Below, piece by piece: positions 48,001 to 57,426 of a stretch of DNA of 64,000 nt (position 1 is its first letter; the number at the start of each line of letters is the position of its first letter). The translations under genes were made by a program, and so were the position numbers. Under the pieces are notes generated by a model that worked only from the letters and a program-made list of their open reading frames with translations, searched no databases and had not been told where the DNA came from. Origin of the DNA: Steinernema hermaphroditum (taxonomy: Eukaryota; Nematoda; Chromadorea; Rhabditida; Steinernematidae). The stretch lies in NCBI GenBank assembly GCA_030435675.1, contig CM059623.1, forward strand, positions 6,598,012 to 6,662,011. The letters run 5' to 3'.

Positions 48001-48042
48001 GGTGACTACGAGCTCGCCACCTTCGAGCACATCGACGCCTAG
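42074..48042 (+). CDS. Divergent 12-TM adenylyl-cyclase-like protein
   Basis: Thirteen exons encode 1293 aa: 42074-42547, 43152-43301, 43344-43453, 44507-44618, 44661-44941, 44986-45343, 45386-45483, 45526-45610, 45653-45960, 46006-46120, 46163-47586, 47630-47760 and 47807-48042. The layout is that of class III membrane cyclases: six TM, C1, six TM, C2, and a Ser-rich tail. C1 starts VVFARLTHLEALLPQL, where active cyclases have the metal-binding Asp of FADIVGF; the second metal Asp survives in QADGILVVSG. In C2, YDVVGPPCDRSRAL keeps the adenine-region Asp but lacks the Asn and Arg of the NxxxR motif, and the lysine region reads EKVRSWNG. So it is probably catalytically weak or dead. Introns 1 and 3 are 604 and 1053 nt; most others are 41-45 nt with TACCGTA. 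C. elegans acy-3 is a candidate orthologue. Confidence 0.88.
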
Positions 48043-48342
48043 GCGCCGCCGCCCCTCTTTGCATACGGGTCCCCCTCCGCTTCTCCCCTCAGCTCCTGCC
48101 GAAGACTTCTGAAGCCTTACACCTCTACCGGTTCGGTGGCCTCGTGCCACGCGCTGTATAAAGTCTCCTCTTCTCGTTGTTCTTGTTCTCTGTTGACGCT
48201 ATAAACGATTGCGGTGACTTCTCCAGGAAGGTCGACCTGCTGGTGACAGATTCTCACCAGCGAACGACCTCGCTTAAGGTGCCAAAATGCGGGGTTGAAT
48301 CGGTTTTTTTGCGACGATAGAGGTCAAAGAAAGGTGTATCGG

Positions 48343-49816
48343 TCAGCGCATCTTTCTTTGGAATTCGTCCCAGTCGATCTCTCGTTGGTCGAAGGACGAC
48401 TCCTCGGCGCATCTTCCGACGAAGAGGACGTCGGTTCCCTTAACGATGAAGAACAGGAACGGGTGGTCGGCCAGGAAGACGGGCACTGAGGGTGATGGGA
48501 TCCCAGAGCAGCCGTAGTAGATGCTGCAGGTGACCGCCGCCACCACTGTACCGTCTTCGTTCACCTGGAAGCAGCACTCGTTTCTGAAAGCGCCGAAGAG
48601 TTTACCTCAATGATCGCCTGGTGCCTGACGTCTCCGATGAAAAGGCGCCGTCCAAGGTCGTCGATGCCGTCCATTGCGGTGAAATCCGCGCTGAACGGGT
48701 CAAAGGCCGTGTGGATGCCGACACCTCCGAAGTGGTCGCGGGCAGAGAGGTCCGTTGCGACGCGGAAGAGCGGAATGCGCGCCTGAAGGGGCTTGATCGG
48801 CGATTTCGGAGGGAAACCCACCTTGATGACCTGGCTGTTGCTGCCGGCCTTCCTTATCAACTCGAGGCAGCGTCGGCCGTCCAGAGTCGTCTCCAGCGTA
48901 GCGAGCCCGTCCATCTTGTGCGGGAGAAAGACGAACATCGCTGTATTATCCCCAGTGTACGGTAGGCCGAGCACTTGGCAGTTTTCGTCCCTCGCGTACC
49001 AGAATTTGTCCTTCCTCCCCATCATGCGCACCTGGAATTAGCAGAGGACGTCAGGATCGTCGGTTCGAGGCATCTCACGTTGATGAGGCGCTTGGGGTCG
49101 AAGTGGAAGGCGTCGAGGCGCGTTTCGGTCATGTTGAAGGGCTTCTCCCAGCTCGCCTTGAAAAATAGCGCGTTCACGCCGAGAATTGGGAAGTGCTTCT
49201 GCACGGAGTCGGCGTCCACCGCCTCCGCCAGAAGACCGTTCGTCGTCTCTTTGACGAAGGCGTTGATCTCCTCGGCGACGTTCTCCTTTCGGGCGAAGTC
49301 GGCCGTCCGAAGGGCGTTGGGAAACTTCGCCTCGAAGCGCGCCACGAACTCCTCGTGGAGTCTCCGCTCCCAGTCGACGTAGAGGCGATTCGCCATCTTC
49401 AGCTCGAAGTTGGTGCTCTCCGCTGCGACGTCCTCCATGAGCCGAAGGAAGTGCCTCTCGACGGCTTCCTCTCCGACTTCGACGCCCCCGACGGCCTTCA
49501 GGATCTCCTCCTTCGTCCTCCCCTGGGCTCCCACGGCCACCATCATGAGGAGCATGCCGAAGGAGGCCGGCGAGACGATCTTCGACTCCTCGGGAGCGAA
49601 CTCGCGGAGGAGCGCCAGAGAGAAGTCCGCTTGGGCGGCATCGATGCTTGAGAAGTCAAAGGGGTACACATGCGAAGGCGCCTTCTGCTTCGGCGAACGA
49701 CTGAGGGAGTGTCTGAAAGGGGATCTGTGGAGGGTCCCGCAGGGAAATGACCTTCGCTTGATGCACGTGGGGAATCTCCGCTGGACGCATGCCCAGAGTC
49801 GGCGAGCCGACGGCAT
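48343..49816 (-). CDS. Serpin (serine protease inhibitor family)
   Basis: Minus-strand exons are 49752-49816, 49079-49712, 48606-49031 and 48343-48564, giving 448 aa. The first intron (39 nt) is in frame and might instead be coding. Serpins trap proteases by inserting a cleaved reactive loop. Landmarks are ILGVNALFFKASWEKPF, FWYARDENCQVLGLPY and IIEVNEDGTVVAAVT (hinge), then FLADHPFLFFIVKG near the end. The hinge is close to the inhibitory consensus, so inhibition is plausible. The loop after it is Cys/Tyr/Ser/Pro-rich, and P1 cannot be assigned safely. There is no signal peptide and a 35-residue N-terminal extension, so an intracellular serpin like the worm srp genes is likely. It is the last gene of the collinear minus run. 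Confidence 0.9.
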
Positions 49817-50031
49817 CGCAGATCGATGAGTGCGCCGTTAGGCAGTGCGCAGTGCGAGGGTGGCCAATTAGGGATTCTGCGAACTGAGGGAATCTGTTGA
49901 TGAATGGGGGCAGCGAGGCGAAGACGGCTCTTGAAGGGCACACGCCCTCTGTTCCGAAAACAACGCTTTGCACGAGGGATTTTATGCAACAACAGCTCCT
50001 TCTCGGCTAAGAACAACAGAAGCGAGAAGAT

Positions 50032-50521
50032 TCAGTTGGTGGTCGAGAGGTCGGAGGTTCCCCGGGGCTCGAGGAGAGTCATCAGCTGTTCGACGCCTGA
50101 AAGAGATCGACTCGGAGAGAAATGCGCTCTTTAACGCACTTGTGTCTCTGGTGTAGTCCGTGAAGATGCGCACGCAGCAGGATTTGTAGAGCCAGGGTAT
50201 CTCTAAGTAGTTGGCGGCGGTGACGAGCCTCGCCATCTCGGGGATGGCGTCCTTGCCAAGGAACTCGCGGTCCCAGCGGGGCATATCGAAGGGTGGCGGC
50301 GACGGCTTCATACCTGCCTCCGGAGTGTCGGTTTCCGACATAAAGTCCATCTTATGTTGCTCGCACCGCTCGACCACTTTCTTCGCCGTAGGAAAGTCCA
50401 CGTTCGGCAGAGGAATCGGCGCGCCTTCGGGCATCTCCACCTCCTCCAGCATCGTCCACAGCGTGATGCACAGCTTCAAGGCCTCTTCAGAGATCTCCAG
50501 GAACTCCTCGTCGCTGGTCAC
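50032..50521 (-). CDS. SKP1-related protein, copy a (5' end disrupted)
   Basis: Minus-strand exons are 50140-50521 and 50032-50096 with a 43-nt intron (GTGCGTTA to CTCTTTCAG), giving about 148 aa. The family features are LEISEEALKLCITLWTML, then KKVVERCEQHK and a long PSPPPFDMPRWDREFLGKD linker. The F-box-binding part is AANYLEIPWLYKSC, then IFTDYTRD and VEQLMTLLEPRG. No in-frame ATG exists. The paralogue's MYR start is present as ATGTATCGC, but one extra base puts it out of frame, and a stop precedes. The annotated start is a GTG at 50519-50521. It is either a pseudogene, a gene with an unseen 5' exon (TATCGCAG could act as a poor acceptor) or a sequencing error. Confidence 0.75.
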
Positions 50522-50703
50522 TGCGATACATCGTCATCTCGACCTGAAAATCACGAAATAGGACCTGAACGGACAAATGGAAGCGCATTTAGCAGTTGTT
50601 TCGCACACGTTTAGGCAGTGGCGAGGGGCTGCGACCAGTAGCTATAATGAGCCACGAACGAACATGATGTCTTCCCACAAGGCACACGTCAGTCGGCTAA
50701 ACA

Positions 50704-50709
50704 TTTATT
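50704..50709 (-). terminator. Poly(A) signal of the coiled-coil gene
   Basis: TTTATT on the plus strand is AATAAA on the minus strand, 22 nt after the stop codon of the coiled-coil gene and about 180 nt before the start of the downstream SKP1-like gene. Confidence 0.6.
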
Positions 50710-50730
50710 GGCGTCAAGAACATCGGGTGA

Positions 50731-52216
50731 TCAGAAGTAGGGAGTTTCCTTTGCGGGATGGTCAGCTATGGCGCCGCGGAAGCGTTCGAGCTTCACGCAC
50801 TCCTCCATGAGCACCTCCTCGAGCTGCACAAGCTGAAAGGGAGCGAGAGTGGAGGGGCGTCCCCGAGGAGCACTCACGTGGCTATGCTTCGAAGAGTACA
50901 TGAGGCGCGCGTTCTCCAGGGCACCCAGGGCGCGGTCCACCTGCAGCACCTTGTGCTCCAGCTGTTCGGCCTCTTCGCGGATTCGGGCGACGTCAGCGTC
51001 CCTCTGCTGCGCGAACTGCTTCTTCTCCTCGTCCAACGCCGCCCGCTCGCTCATCACCCTCACCAGCAAGTTCTGCTGCTCCGCCATGAAGGCGCCCTTA
51101 TCGGCATCGATCTCCATCTTCCGCCGCTCCAGCATGTACAGCAGGTCTCTCTGGTCGTTCTTGAACTTCTGCTTCTCATCCGCCAACCGTCGCCGCTCCT
51201 CCTCCACGCCGTGCTTGTCCTGAACTCACAAAGATCTCTTGGATGAGAGGGCGAAGACGTACCTTCTCGAGAAGGAGCTTGTGCTTCTCGAAGACGTCCA
51301 TAAGCTGCGCGTTCACCTCTTCCACCTTCCGTTTCTCCGACTGCAACAGCCGCGTCTCATCAGCCAGGTGGCGTCTCTTCTCCTGCAGCTCCGCCTCATT
51401 GAGCCTACGGAGCTCTTCGGCCTCCACTGCTTGGCGATCGCCGATGCGCGACACACTGCCGCTAATCCTCTCGAGATACTCCTTCATCGACTCAACCTTG
51501 TCCGCTACCTTCTCCACCTCTCTGTAACGCACCCACACCTCATCCTCCCCTCGCAGCCCTAAACGCACCCCTGGCGGGTCTGCTCCGTCAGAATTCGACT
51601 CCGTTCGGCGTCGAATCCCGCCCTTAGACTCGCGATTTCCACAGTGTGCTGATTCGTCAACTCCGAGATCTGTCGTCTGCACCTCAAGATTAGTTACTGT
51701 CACTCAGTAGAAAGGCCCACCTGTGCTGCTCCCGGAGCTCGTCGATCTCCCTCTGGTGCTCCGCCCTGACGACGCCAAGACTCTTGGTGGCGTCTCGAGA
51801 GGCCTTCTGATCTTCCTCTCGCTCATAGCGCAACTCCGAAAGCTCCCTTCGAAGCTGCTCCAACTCCCTCTGGCTCGACGCCGAGGGAGACGTCGAGCGC
51901 GTCTGTGTGACGGGCGCCGGCTTCGTGGGTTTCTCGACCAGAAGGTCATCCAGAGAGTTTTTCTTCTTCAAATTCTCCTGGAAGGTCACGTGACCCTTCT
52001 TGCCTGACAAGGGACGACCCGACGACGAGCTAGAAAAGAGGTCGCCGAAGTCGCGACTCGTCGCTCGCAAAGCCGAAGACGGGCGCTTCGGGGCGCCGAA
52101 GAGGTCGTCGAGGAGCGTTTTCTCTCCCTAGAACCCGGCTACACGGCTGTGGAAGTCTTCCGCGGGGTACCTACCTTATTGGAGGGAAGGGCGATGTCTA
52201 GGTCGTCGTCGTCCAT
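50731..52216 (-). CDS. Coiled-coil protein, FBF1/DYF-19-like
   Basis: Minus-strand exons are 52175-52216, 51721-52127, 51569-51682, 51263-51521, 50878-51219 and 50731-50832, giving 421 aa in consistent phases. The start MDDDDLDIALPSNKGEKTL is acidic. A Ser/Lys-rich linker follows, containing LDDLFGAPKRPSSA. From about residue 115 to the end there is long heptad coiled coil such as EVEKVADKVESMKEYLERI and RRRLADEKQKFKND. The layout fits Fas-binding factor 1, the ciliary transition-fibre protein (DYF-19 in worms), though coiled coils align loosely and the name rests mainly on layout. The last intron is 45 nt and stays open if retained. A poly(A) signal follows at 50704-50709. Confidence 0.7.
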
Positions 52217-52575
52217 CGAGTGGCGCTCAAACGTCCGGCAGCGTCCCCTAGCCCGTCGCGTTGCCATGGGAAACGCGTCCGCTTCCTAGGGGGCGGCATT
52301 CCTTGCTAGGTGGCAGCATTACTGGTCGTTGTGTGTGCGTTTGACGAACAAACAAGCAATGAGCAACACAGCAATGTCCCAACACTTGAATTGCGGCCCC
52401 CGAAGAAAGGCGTTCTATATGAGAAACGACTAAAATTTAGAGCCAAATCGAAGTTTTCGGGACCACAAAATTTCGACCATCGTATTGATCAACGCCAACG
52501 ATTTGGCTGAAACTTTGTAGACTGGTAGAGCTATGGGCCCGAAGTGCAGTGACGTATGCCGCACAGTCAGTATTT
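52217..52575. other. Upstream region of the coiled-coil gene
   Basis: Spacer with no gene. Sequence turns AT-rich toward the inverted-repeat element that begins near 52576. Confidence 0.45.
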
Positions 52576-53003
52576 CGTGGGAGAGGGTCTAAAGATAGGT
52601 TAAAAGATAAGGGTAAGGTGATATAGTGCTGTTGAAGCCCATCCATAGGCGACGACCGCTTTTTCCCTTTTTTCCAACACCCCTTTTTCTACCGGGTTCG
52701 ATCTACGTCGACGGCAGAACGTTTTTCTTGGCTTACTGTCTTCGTCATTGTTTTTAACCCCATTTAATCATAATTTAACTTTAGACAATAGGAAGCTGTG
52801 ACCGGGGTACCATTACGTTATCGCTGTGTGTGGTCGTTGTGCTACTCTCGTAAATGGCGATTTTAACGAATCCAGCGGAAAAGGAGCGCGGTAGTCCGGC
52901 ACGTTGACCATTACATCACACGGTCATCGTCTTTAGATAGGCTTCAACAGCATTATATCACCTAACCCCTATTTTTAATCTTATTTTTAAACCCTCTCCC
53001 GTG
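52576..53003. mobile_element. MITE-like inverted-repeat element
   Basis: Arms of about 68 bp, 52576-52643 and 52936-53003, are reverse complements at about 80-85%. The outer ends read CGTGGGAGAGGGT and its complement, the inner ends GATATAGTGCTGTTGAAGCC. The interior (about 290 bp) is AT-rich and has no transposase frame. No target duplication could be fixed. It sits between the SKP1-like copy b and the coiled-coil gene and enlarges an otherwise short spacer. Confidence 0.65.
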
Positions 53004-53079
53004 AGATGCTGCCGGTGCGCGCTTCATTTAGATGATTTTAAGAAACATCAAGAAGGGACAGATCGAGGGCGTGGAGTCT

Positions 53080-53538
53080 TCAGCTGGAGGAGGCGTCGGC
53101 TTCCCTGGGCTCGAGCATGGCGCGGAGCTGCTCGACGGATCGATCTCTGATGTAGTCCGTGAATATGCGCTTGCAGCAGAACTTGTAGAGCCAGGGTATC
53201 TCGAGGTAGTTGGCGGCGGTGACGAGCCTCGCCATCTCGGGGATGGATAAGGCGTCCTTGCCAAGGAACTCACGGTCCCAGCGGGGCATATCGAAGGGTG
53301 GCGGCGACGGCTTCGGCCCTGCCTCGTTCACCTCGGGCTCCGCGAGGGGGTCTGTTTTGTGCTTCTCACACCACTCGACGACCTTCTTCGCCGTCGCGGA
53401 GTCAATGCTTTCCAGTGGAATGACCGTCTCCTTGTCCAAACCCGTGCCTTCCACCATCGCGTTGAGCGTTATGGACTGCCTGATAGCCTCCTCGGAGATC
53501 TCGAGGATCTGCTTGTCGCTGCTCTCCAAGCGGTACAT
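53080..53538 (-). CDS. SKP1-related protein, copy b (intronless)
   Basis: The 152-aa ORF has no intron. It starts MYRLESSDKQILEISEEAI and holds KKVVEWCEKHKTDP, the PSPPPFDMPRWDREFLGKD linker and AANYLEIPWLYKFCCKRIF. It ends VEQLRAMLEPREADASSS instead of the canonical [11 protein letters not shown] tail. It is therefore shorter and more diverged in the F-box-binding end than the gene at 6.7 kb. It is clearly a paralogue of copy a at 50.0 kb, which shares the unusual linker and tail. CCTTTAG directly before the ATG (53539) is a trans-splice-type acceptor. The intron found in copy a at the IFTDY...VEQL junction is absent here. Confidence 0.9.
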   Translation of the reverse strand: MYRLESSDKQILEISEEAIRQSITLNAMVEGTGLDKETVIPLESIDSATAKKVVEWCEKHKTDPLAEPEVNEAGPKPSPPPFDMPRWDREFLGKDALSIPEMARLVTAANYLEIPWLYKFCCKRIFTDYIRDRSVEQLRAMLEPREADASSS

Positions 53539-53764
53539 CTAAAGGAAGTAGTTGAGGCCTTAGCGCGGCGGGAAGCATCTCCGAGCGATATCGGCTGTCC
53601 ACGCACACAGAGGCTACTGTAGATGCTTTATGGGGGAAGGCACGAGAGTCAAAGGCAAACAACAACAACAAAGGCACTTCGAAATGCTAGGTAGAATCTC
53701 TGAACGATATGTACAACTCTGAGATGGTGGCCACCTGGGCCTCGGGGAATGTCTCTAGAGACGT

Positions 53765-56700
53765 CTAGAAACTACTGAGGAGATTCATGTCTTGATGGAG
53801 CTTTCGGAGGACGTCCCAGTGGAGCAGGGATACGGTGGTGGGCTCCGGGTCGGAGTGAGGCCCTTGGGAGGCGCAGGAGAGCGTGGAGGACGTCGAGAAG
53901 CTCTTCCGGCCGCGCGTCATCTTCAGAAGCGTCCGCCACGTCGTCAGCGGATTGGCACCGTTGATCATCCTAGAGGTGATCTCGAAGACAGCCATCTGAA
54001 GGAGACGTTCAGCAACCGGGAGGGGGCGCAGCACGTACCTTGCTCCTGCTGGCGACGTTTGCGTGCGCCATGGCGCGGTACTGTCTGTAGAGGTCGCGAT
54101 AGAGGTTCTTGAGGGGCGGGGCGGTCGTCTGCTCCCAGTAGGGCATACGGTCGTCGAGTTCGCTTTGCCAGAGCTCCACGAGGCTCACGAGGATCCACTC
54201 GTAGGAAGCGGACAGCATCAGCTTCTGGAAAGAGCACGTTCTTCGGTGAACGCAGTCCCTCCCACTCACGTTGATGTGGCTGGCGGCGTGGCTCGGCGGT
54301 GCTCCGGAGGCCCCGCCGATCTTCTGAAGCTGTTCCGCGGCGCTGCGCACGTGGATCCAGACGACCTTCGAGAAGTCCTTCTTCTCGCGGTCCTCGTTGA
54401 AGAGCTTCCGGCTGCAGAAGGCGTGGCCAACCGCCAACGCGAGGTTACTGTAAGGGAAGGGCTCTAGTCGGTGGAGGGCACACTCACTTTTTGAGGAGCT
54501 GCGCGGGACACTTCCTAACGACGGCATAGTGCTTCTGCGCCCGCTGCGTGTCGCCGTACTTCCAGTAGAGGGCGCAGGTGGTGACGTGGGTCCACCACGA
54601 GCAGAGGTCGTCGCCCTGCAGGTTCATCGGCGAGTCCCACTCCGCCACGCTCACATCTGCAAGGACGTCGTCAGGGGAGGCAAGGGGTCACGTATACCAC
54701 GGGGGGCGCTCCGCGCAACCGTCGAGTAGTGCGTCGAGACGTTTAGGAGGAGGTGCGAGATCTCGACGAACTTGGCCAGGTTGCTCAGCTCCGAGCTCTG
54801 CAGCTCCGCGGCGAGGCTCCACAGCAGATGCATCTTGAATGCGGAAGTGAGGCGGTCGACGGGCTTCACTAAACGTCTGCGGCTCTTCTTCGGGGCTCCC
54901 AGAGCGCTCACCTGAGAGGTAGTTGGTGGAGAAGGGGAAGTGGTTGAGGTGTTTACTGCAGGTGAGCAGCGAGGCGACGTTGTCGGCGTCGGCGAGGAAG
55001 CGCTGCGCGACGGGGTGGAAGAGCCACTGCATGCCGCGGACAGTCGCCTCGTCGGTCTCCTTGCCGGCGTGTCGCTTCGCCCGCTTCATGAAGTAGGCGA
55101 CGAGGATCGAGCCCGGATACCGCGGAAGACAGGCCCGGATTCTGAGGGCTAGGTTGATGTAGATGTCGGCGCGCTGGCCGTGGGTGACGCCCTCCGGGGA
55201 GATGCCAGCGGACTCGGCGAGGTTCACGGCGCAGAGGGCGAGGTAGAGGCCGGTGAACCGACCCGACTCATCGTCGACGCCGATCATGTGCAGCTGGTGG
55301 AGTTGATGGTAGAGGAGCGCCGTGGCGGCGTGGGAGCGGCAGACAACGGAGACGGAGTGCGCCGGCGAGCGCCGACGCCGCGCGAACCAGCGGCCGATCC
55401 AAATGCTGTTGAGGACGTGCCGGATGACCTGCCAGAGGATGGAGACGAGCTCGTCGATGCCGGCACAGGGCATCGGCCGGTTCAGGATCTGGAGGGCCTC
55501 CTGGAGCTGCCGCTGTGCCTCCTTGTAGTTGCCGCGGAGGACGCCGGTCGAGGCCTCGCGTTTCAGATCGACAAACTCGGTCCAGGATGGCGACTTCGCA
55601 TCGGTGACGGGTTCCCCGTAGACGAGAAGCCGCGTGAGCACGCATATGATGACGACGACGTTGATGGACCACACAAAGAGGGGCCGAATCACCGCCTCCT
55701 GCCACCAGAACTCGGGCTCGGGGTCTGAATTAGCGCTGTGTGTGGCTATGGTGGAAAAGGACTCACCCATCTCGAAGGGGTCGGAGAGGGTCCGGCGGGG
55801 GAAGTTGGTGGAGGCCCCGGAGGCGCCGGCGCCCGTCGCGACAAGGAAGGTAAAGGGGTTGTAGACGAGGACCATGAACATGAGGGCGAAGAGGGTGACG
55901 CGTGTCTTGTCGCCTTTGGGCGCCGGCTTCGGCGCCTTCAGCATCTTCAAGTGAGAGACGTGGGTGGGGGAGGAGTCGGGTGAGTTGGAGAGCGAGCTGC
56001 CAGGCGACTCGGAGCCGAGGCTCTTCAGAAGGCGGCGCGCCTCGGACTCCTCGTGCGGCGGCGGCTCGATGCCGGCGACCTTCAGCGCCGCGCGCAGCTT
56101 CTCCACTTCCCTGCGGAGGTCGGCGTTCTGCGCGCGCAGCGAGCTGATGGTGTCGATCGCTTTCCGCAGCGTCACCGACTTGCTCAGCTTCGCGTCGTCG
56201 CCGGCCACCATCACCTTCAGCACCTGGATACGGTCGTTGATCGACGAACGGTACTTCTTCTCGATGAGGTTGTGTGCCGTCCGCCGCTCAACCTTGGGCC
56301 CCTTCCGGAGGCCACCCGACGCCGGCTCCATCTCGGCGTCCGAGTCGTCGCCCGCACCCCAATCGGGAATCGCGGCGCCGTCGTAGCTGGGACTCACCAG
56401 CGGCGAGCTGCCAGCGTCAGAGTAGCCCCCGGAGGCCAGGGATACGCGCGACTCCTTGCGCTTCAGGGTCTCCGTCAACGCCATCGGCGGCGCCATCTTC
56501 GGGTTCCCTGAAGGACGCCGCTGGCGCTCCTCAGTGAGTGACACCGTCGGGGGCTCCGCCGGGTTTTGCTTCAGACGCTCTAGCTGCTCCGGTGACATCT
56601 GAAGGAGCATCCTCAGGAGCTCCTCCTTCGTGTTGAGCGCTTCTCTGACACGGTCGCCCTGGTCCCGAGCGGCGCCGAAGACCCTCGGTGGATGCAGGTG

Positions 56701-57426
56701 TGCGTGTTGCTGCTGCGGGGGCGCTCCATGGGAGCTCTGGAATCGGGGCGCAGTCAGTGTGCCTTCGGGGGAGACGCCCACCTGGGCGGCGGCCTCGTAG
56801 GCGCTGTTGAAGTAGGAGGTCTGGGCGACGGGGGAGTAGTGCTGCATAGGGAAGTAGTGGGTCGTCTGCGGGTCCATCGGGGGCGAGGGGTAGCCCGAGG
56901 AGGCGGAAGACTGCTGCCCCATCGCGAGAGTCGGTGGCGCCATTCTCGGAGAACTGTGGTGACTTTGCGTGGGCTCCGTGCCTCCGCCGTAGTCGTAGCT
57001 GACGATAGCGCCGTTTCGCGGCTGCTGTTGTGGAGCGTACTCGACGAGCATCGCGTTGTCTTCGGGCGACCTCAACTGCGAGACGATGGAGCCGATCTCC
57101 TTCTGGTAGAAGACGGCATCGGGCGACTCCGACTTCACCACAAACTGCTGCTGTCCGAACTCGTTGACCACCAGAAGATTCTGCTGGGGGTTCGGCGTCG
57201 GAGGCAGCGCGTGGGGATGGGGCTGCGCAGGCGATGGTTCCCACATCATCATTTGGACAGCCTGCTCCATCTGGCCCTGTGGGGGCTGGTTCCGGATCAC
57301 TTCTAAACGGGGGGCGGGTAAGCTGGGGCGCTGCGAGGCCGACGTCCAACCGGATAGGTCATCGAGGTCCGTGTCCAGTGAGAGGAACGGGTCATTGAGG
57401 AGCACGTTGGCCATGGGGAACTCCAT
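53765..57426 (-). CDS. sbp-1: SREBP transcription factor (SBP-1)
   Basis: Minus-strand exons are 55767-57426, 54912-55724, 54698-54868, 54488-54656, 54270-54447, 54039-54224 and 53765-53995, giving 1135 aa in consistent phases. SREBPs are ER membrane proteins whose N-terminal bHLH-ZIP half is released in the Golgi to activate lipid genes. The bHLH (about residues 379-430) reads [20 protein letters not shown], with the SREBP-specific Tyr. Two TM segments (about 507-530 and 561-590) frame a luminal loop with RRTLS, matching the site-1 protease RxxL. DKTR before TM1 and YNPF in it match the site-2 protease region. The rest is the regulatory domain that binds SCAP. The start at 57426 is preferred for its acidic activation domain ([14 protein letters not shown]); an ORF open to 57549 exists. 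Confidence 0.96.

Noticed and set aside
49060..49080. GGTTCGAGGC as a tRNA T-loop
   Set aside because: No acceptor or anticodon stems pair around it; it lies in a serpin intron.
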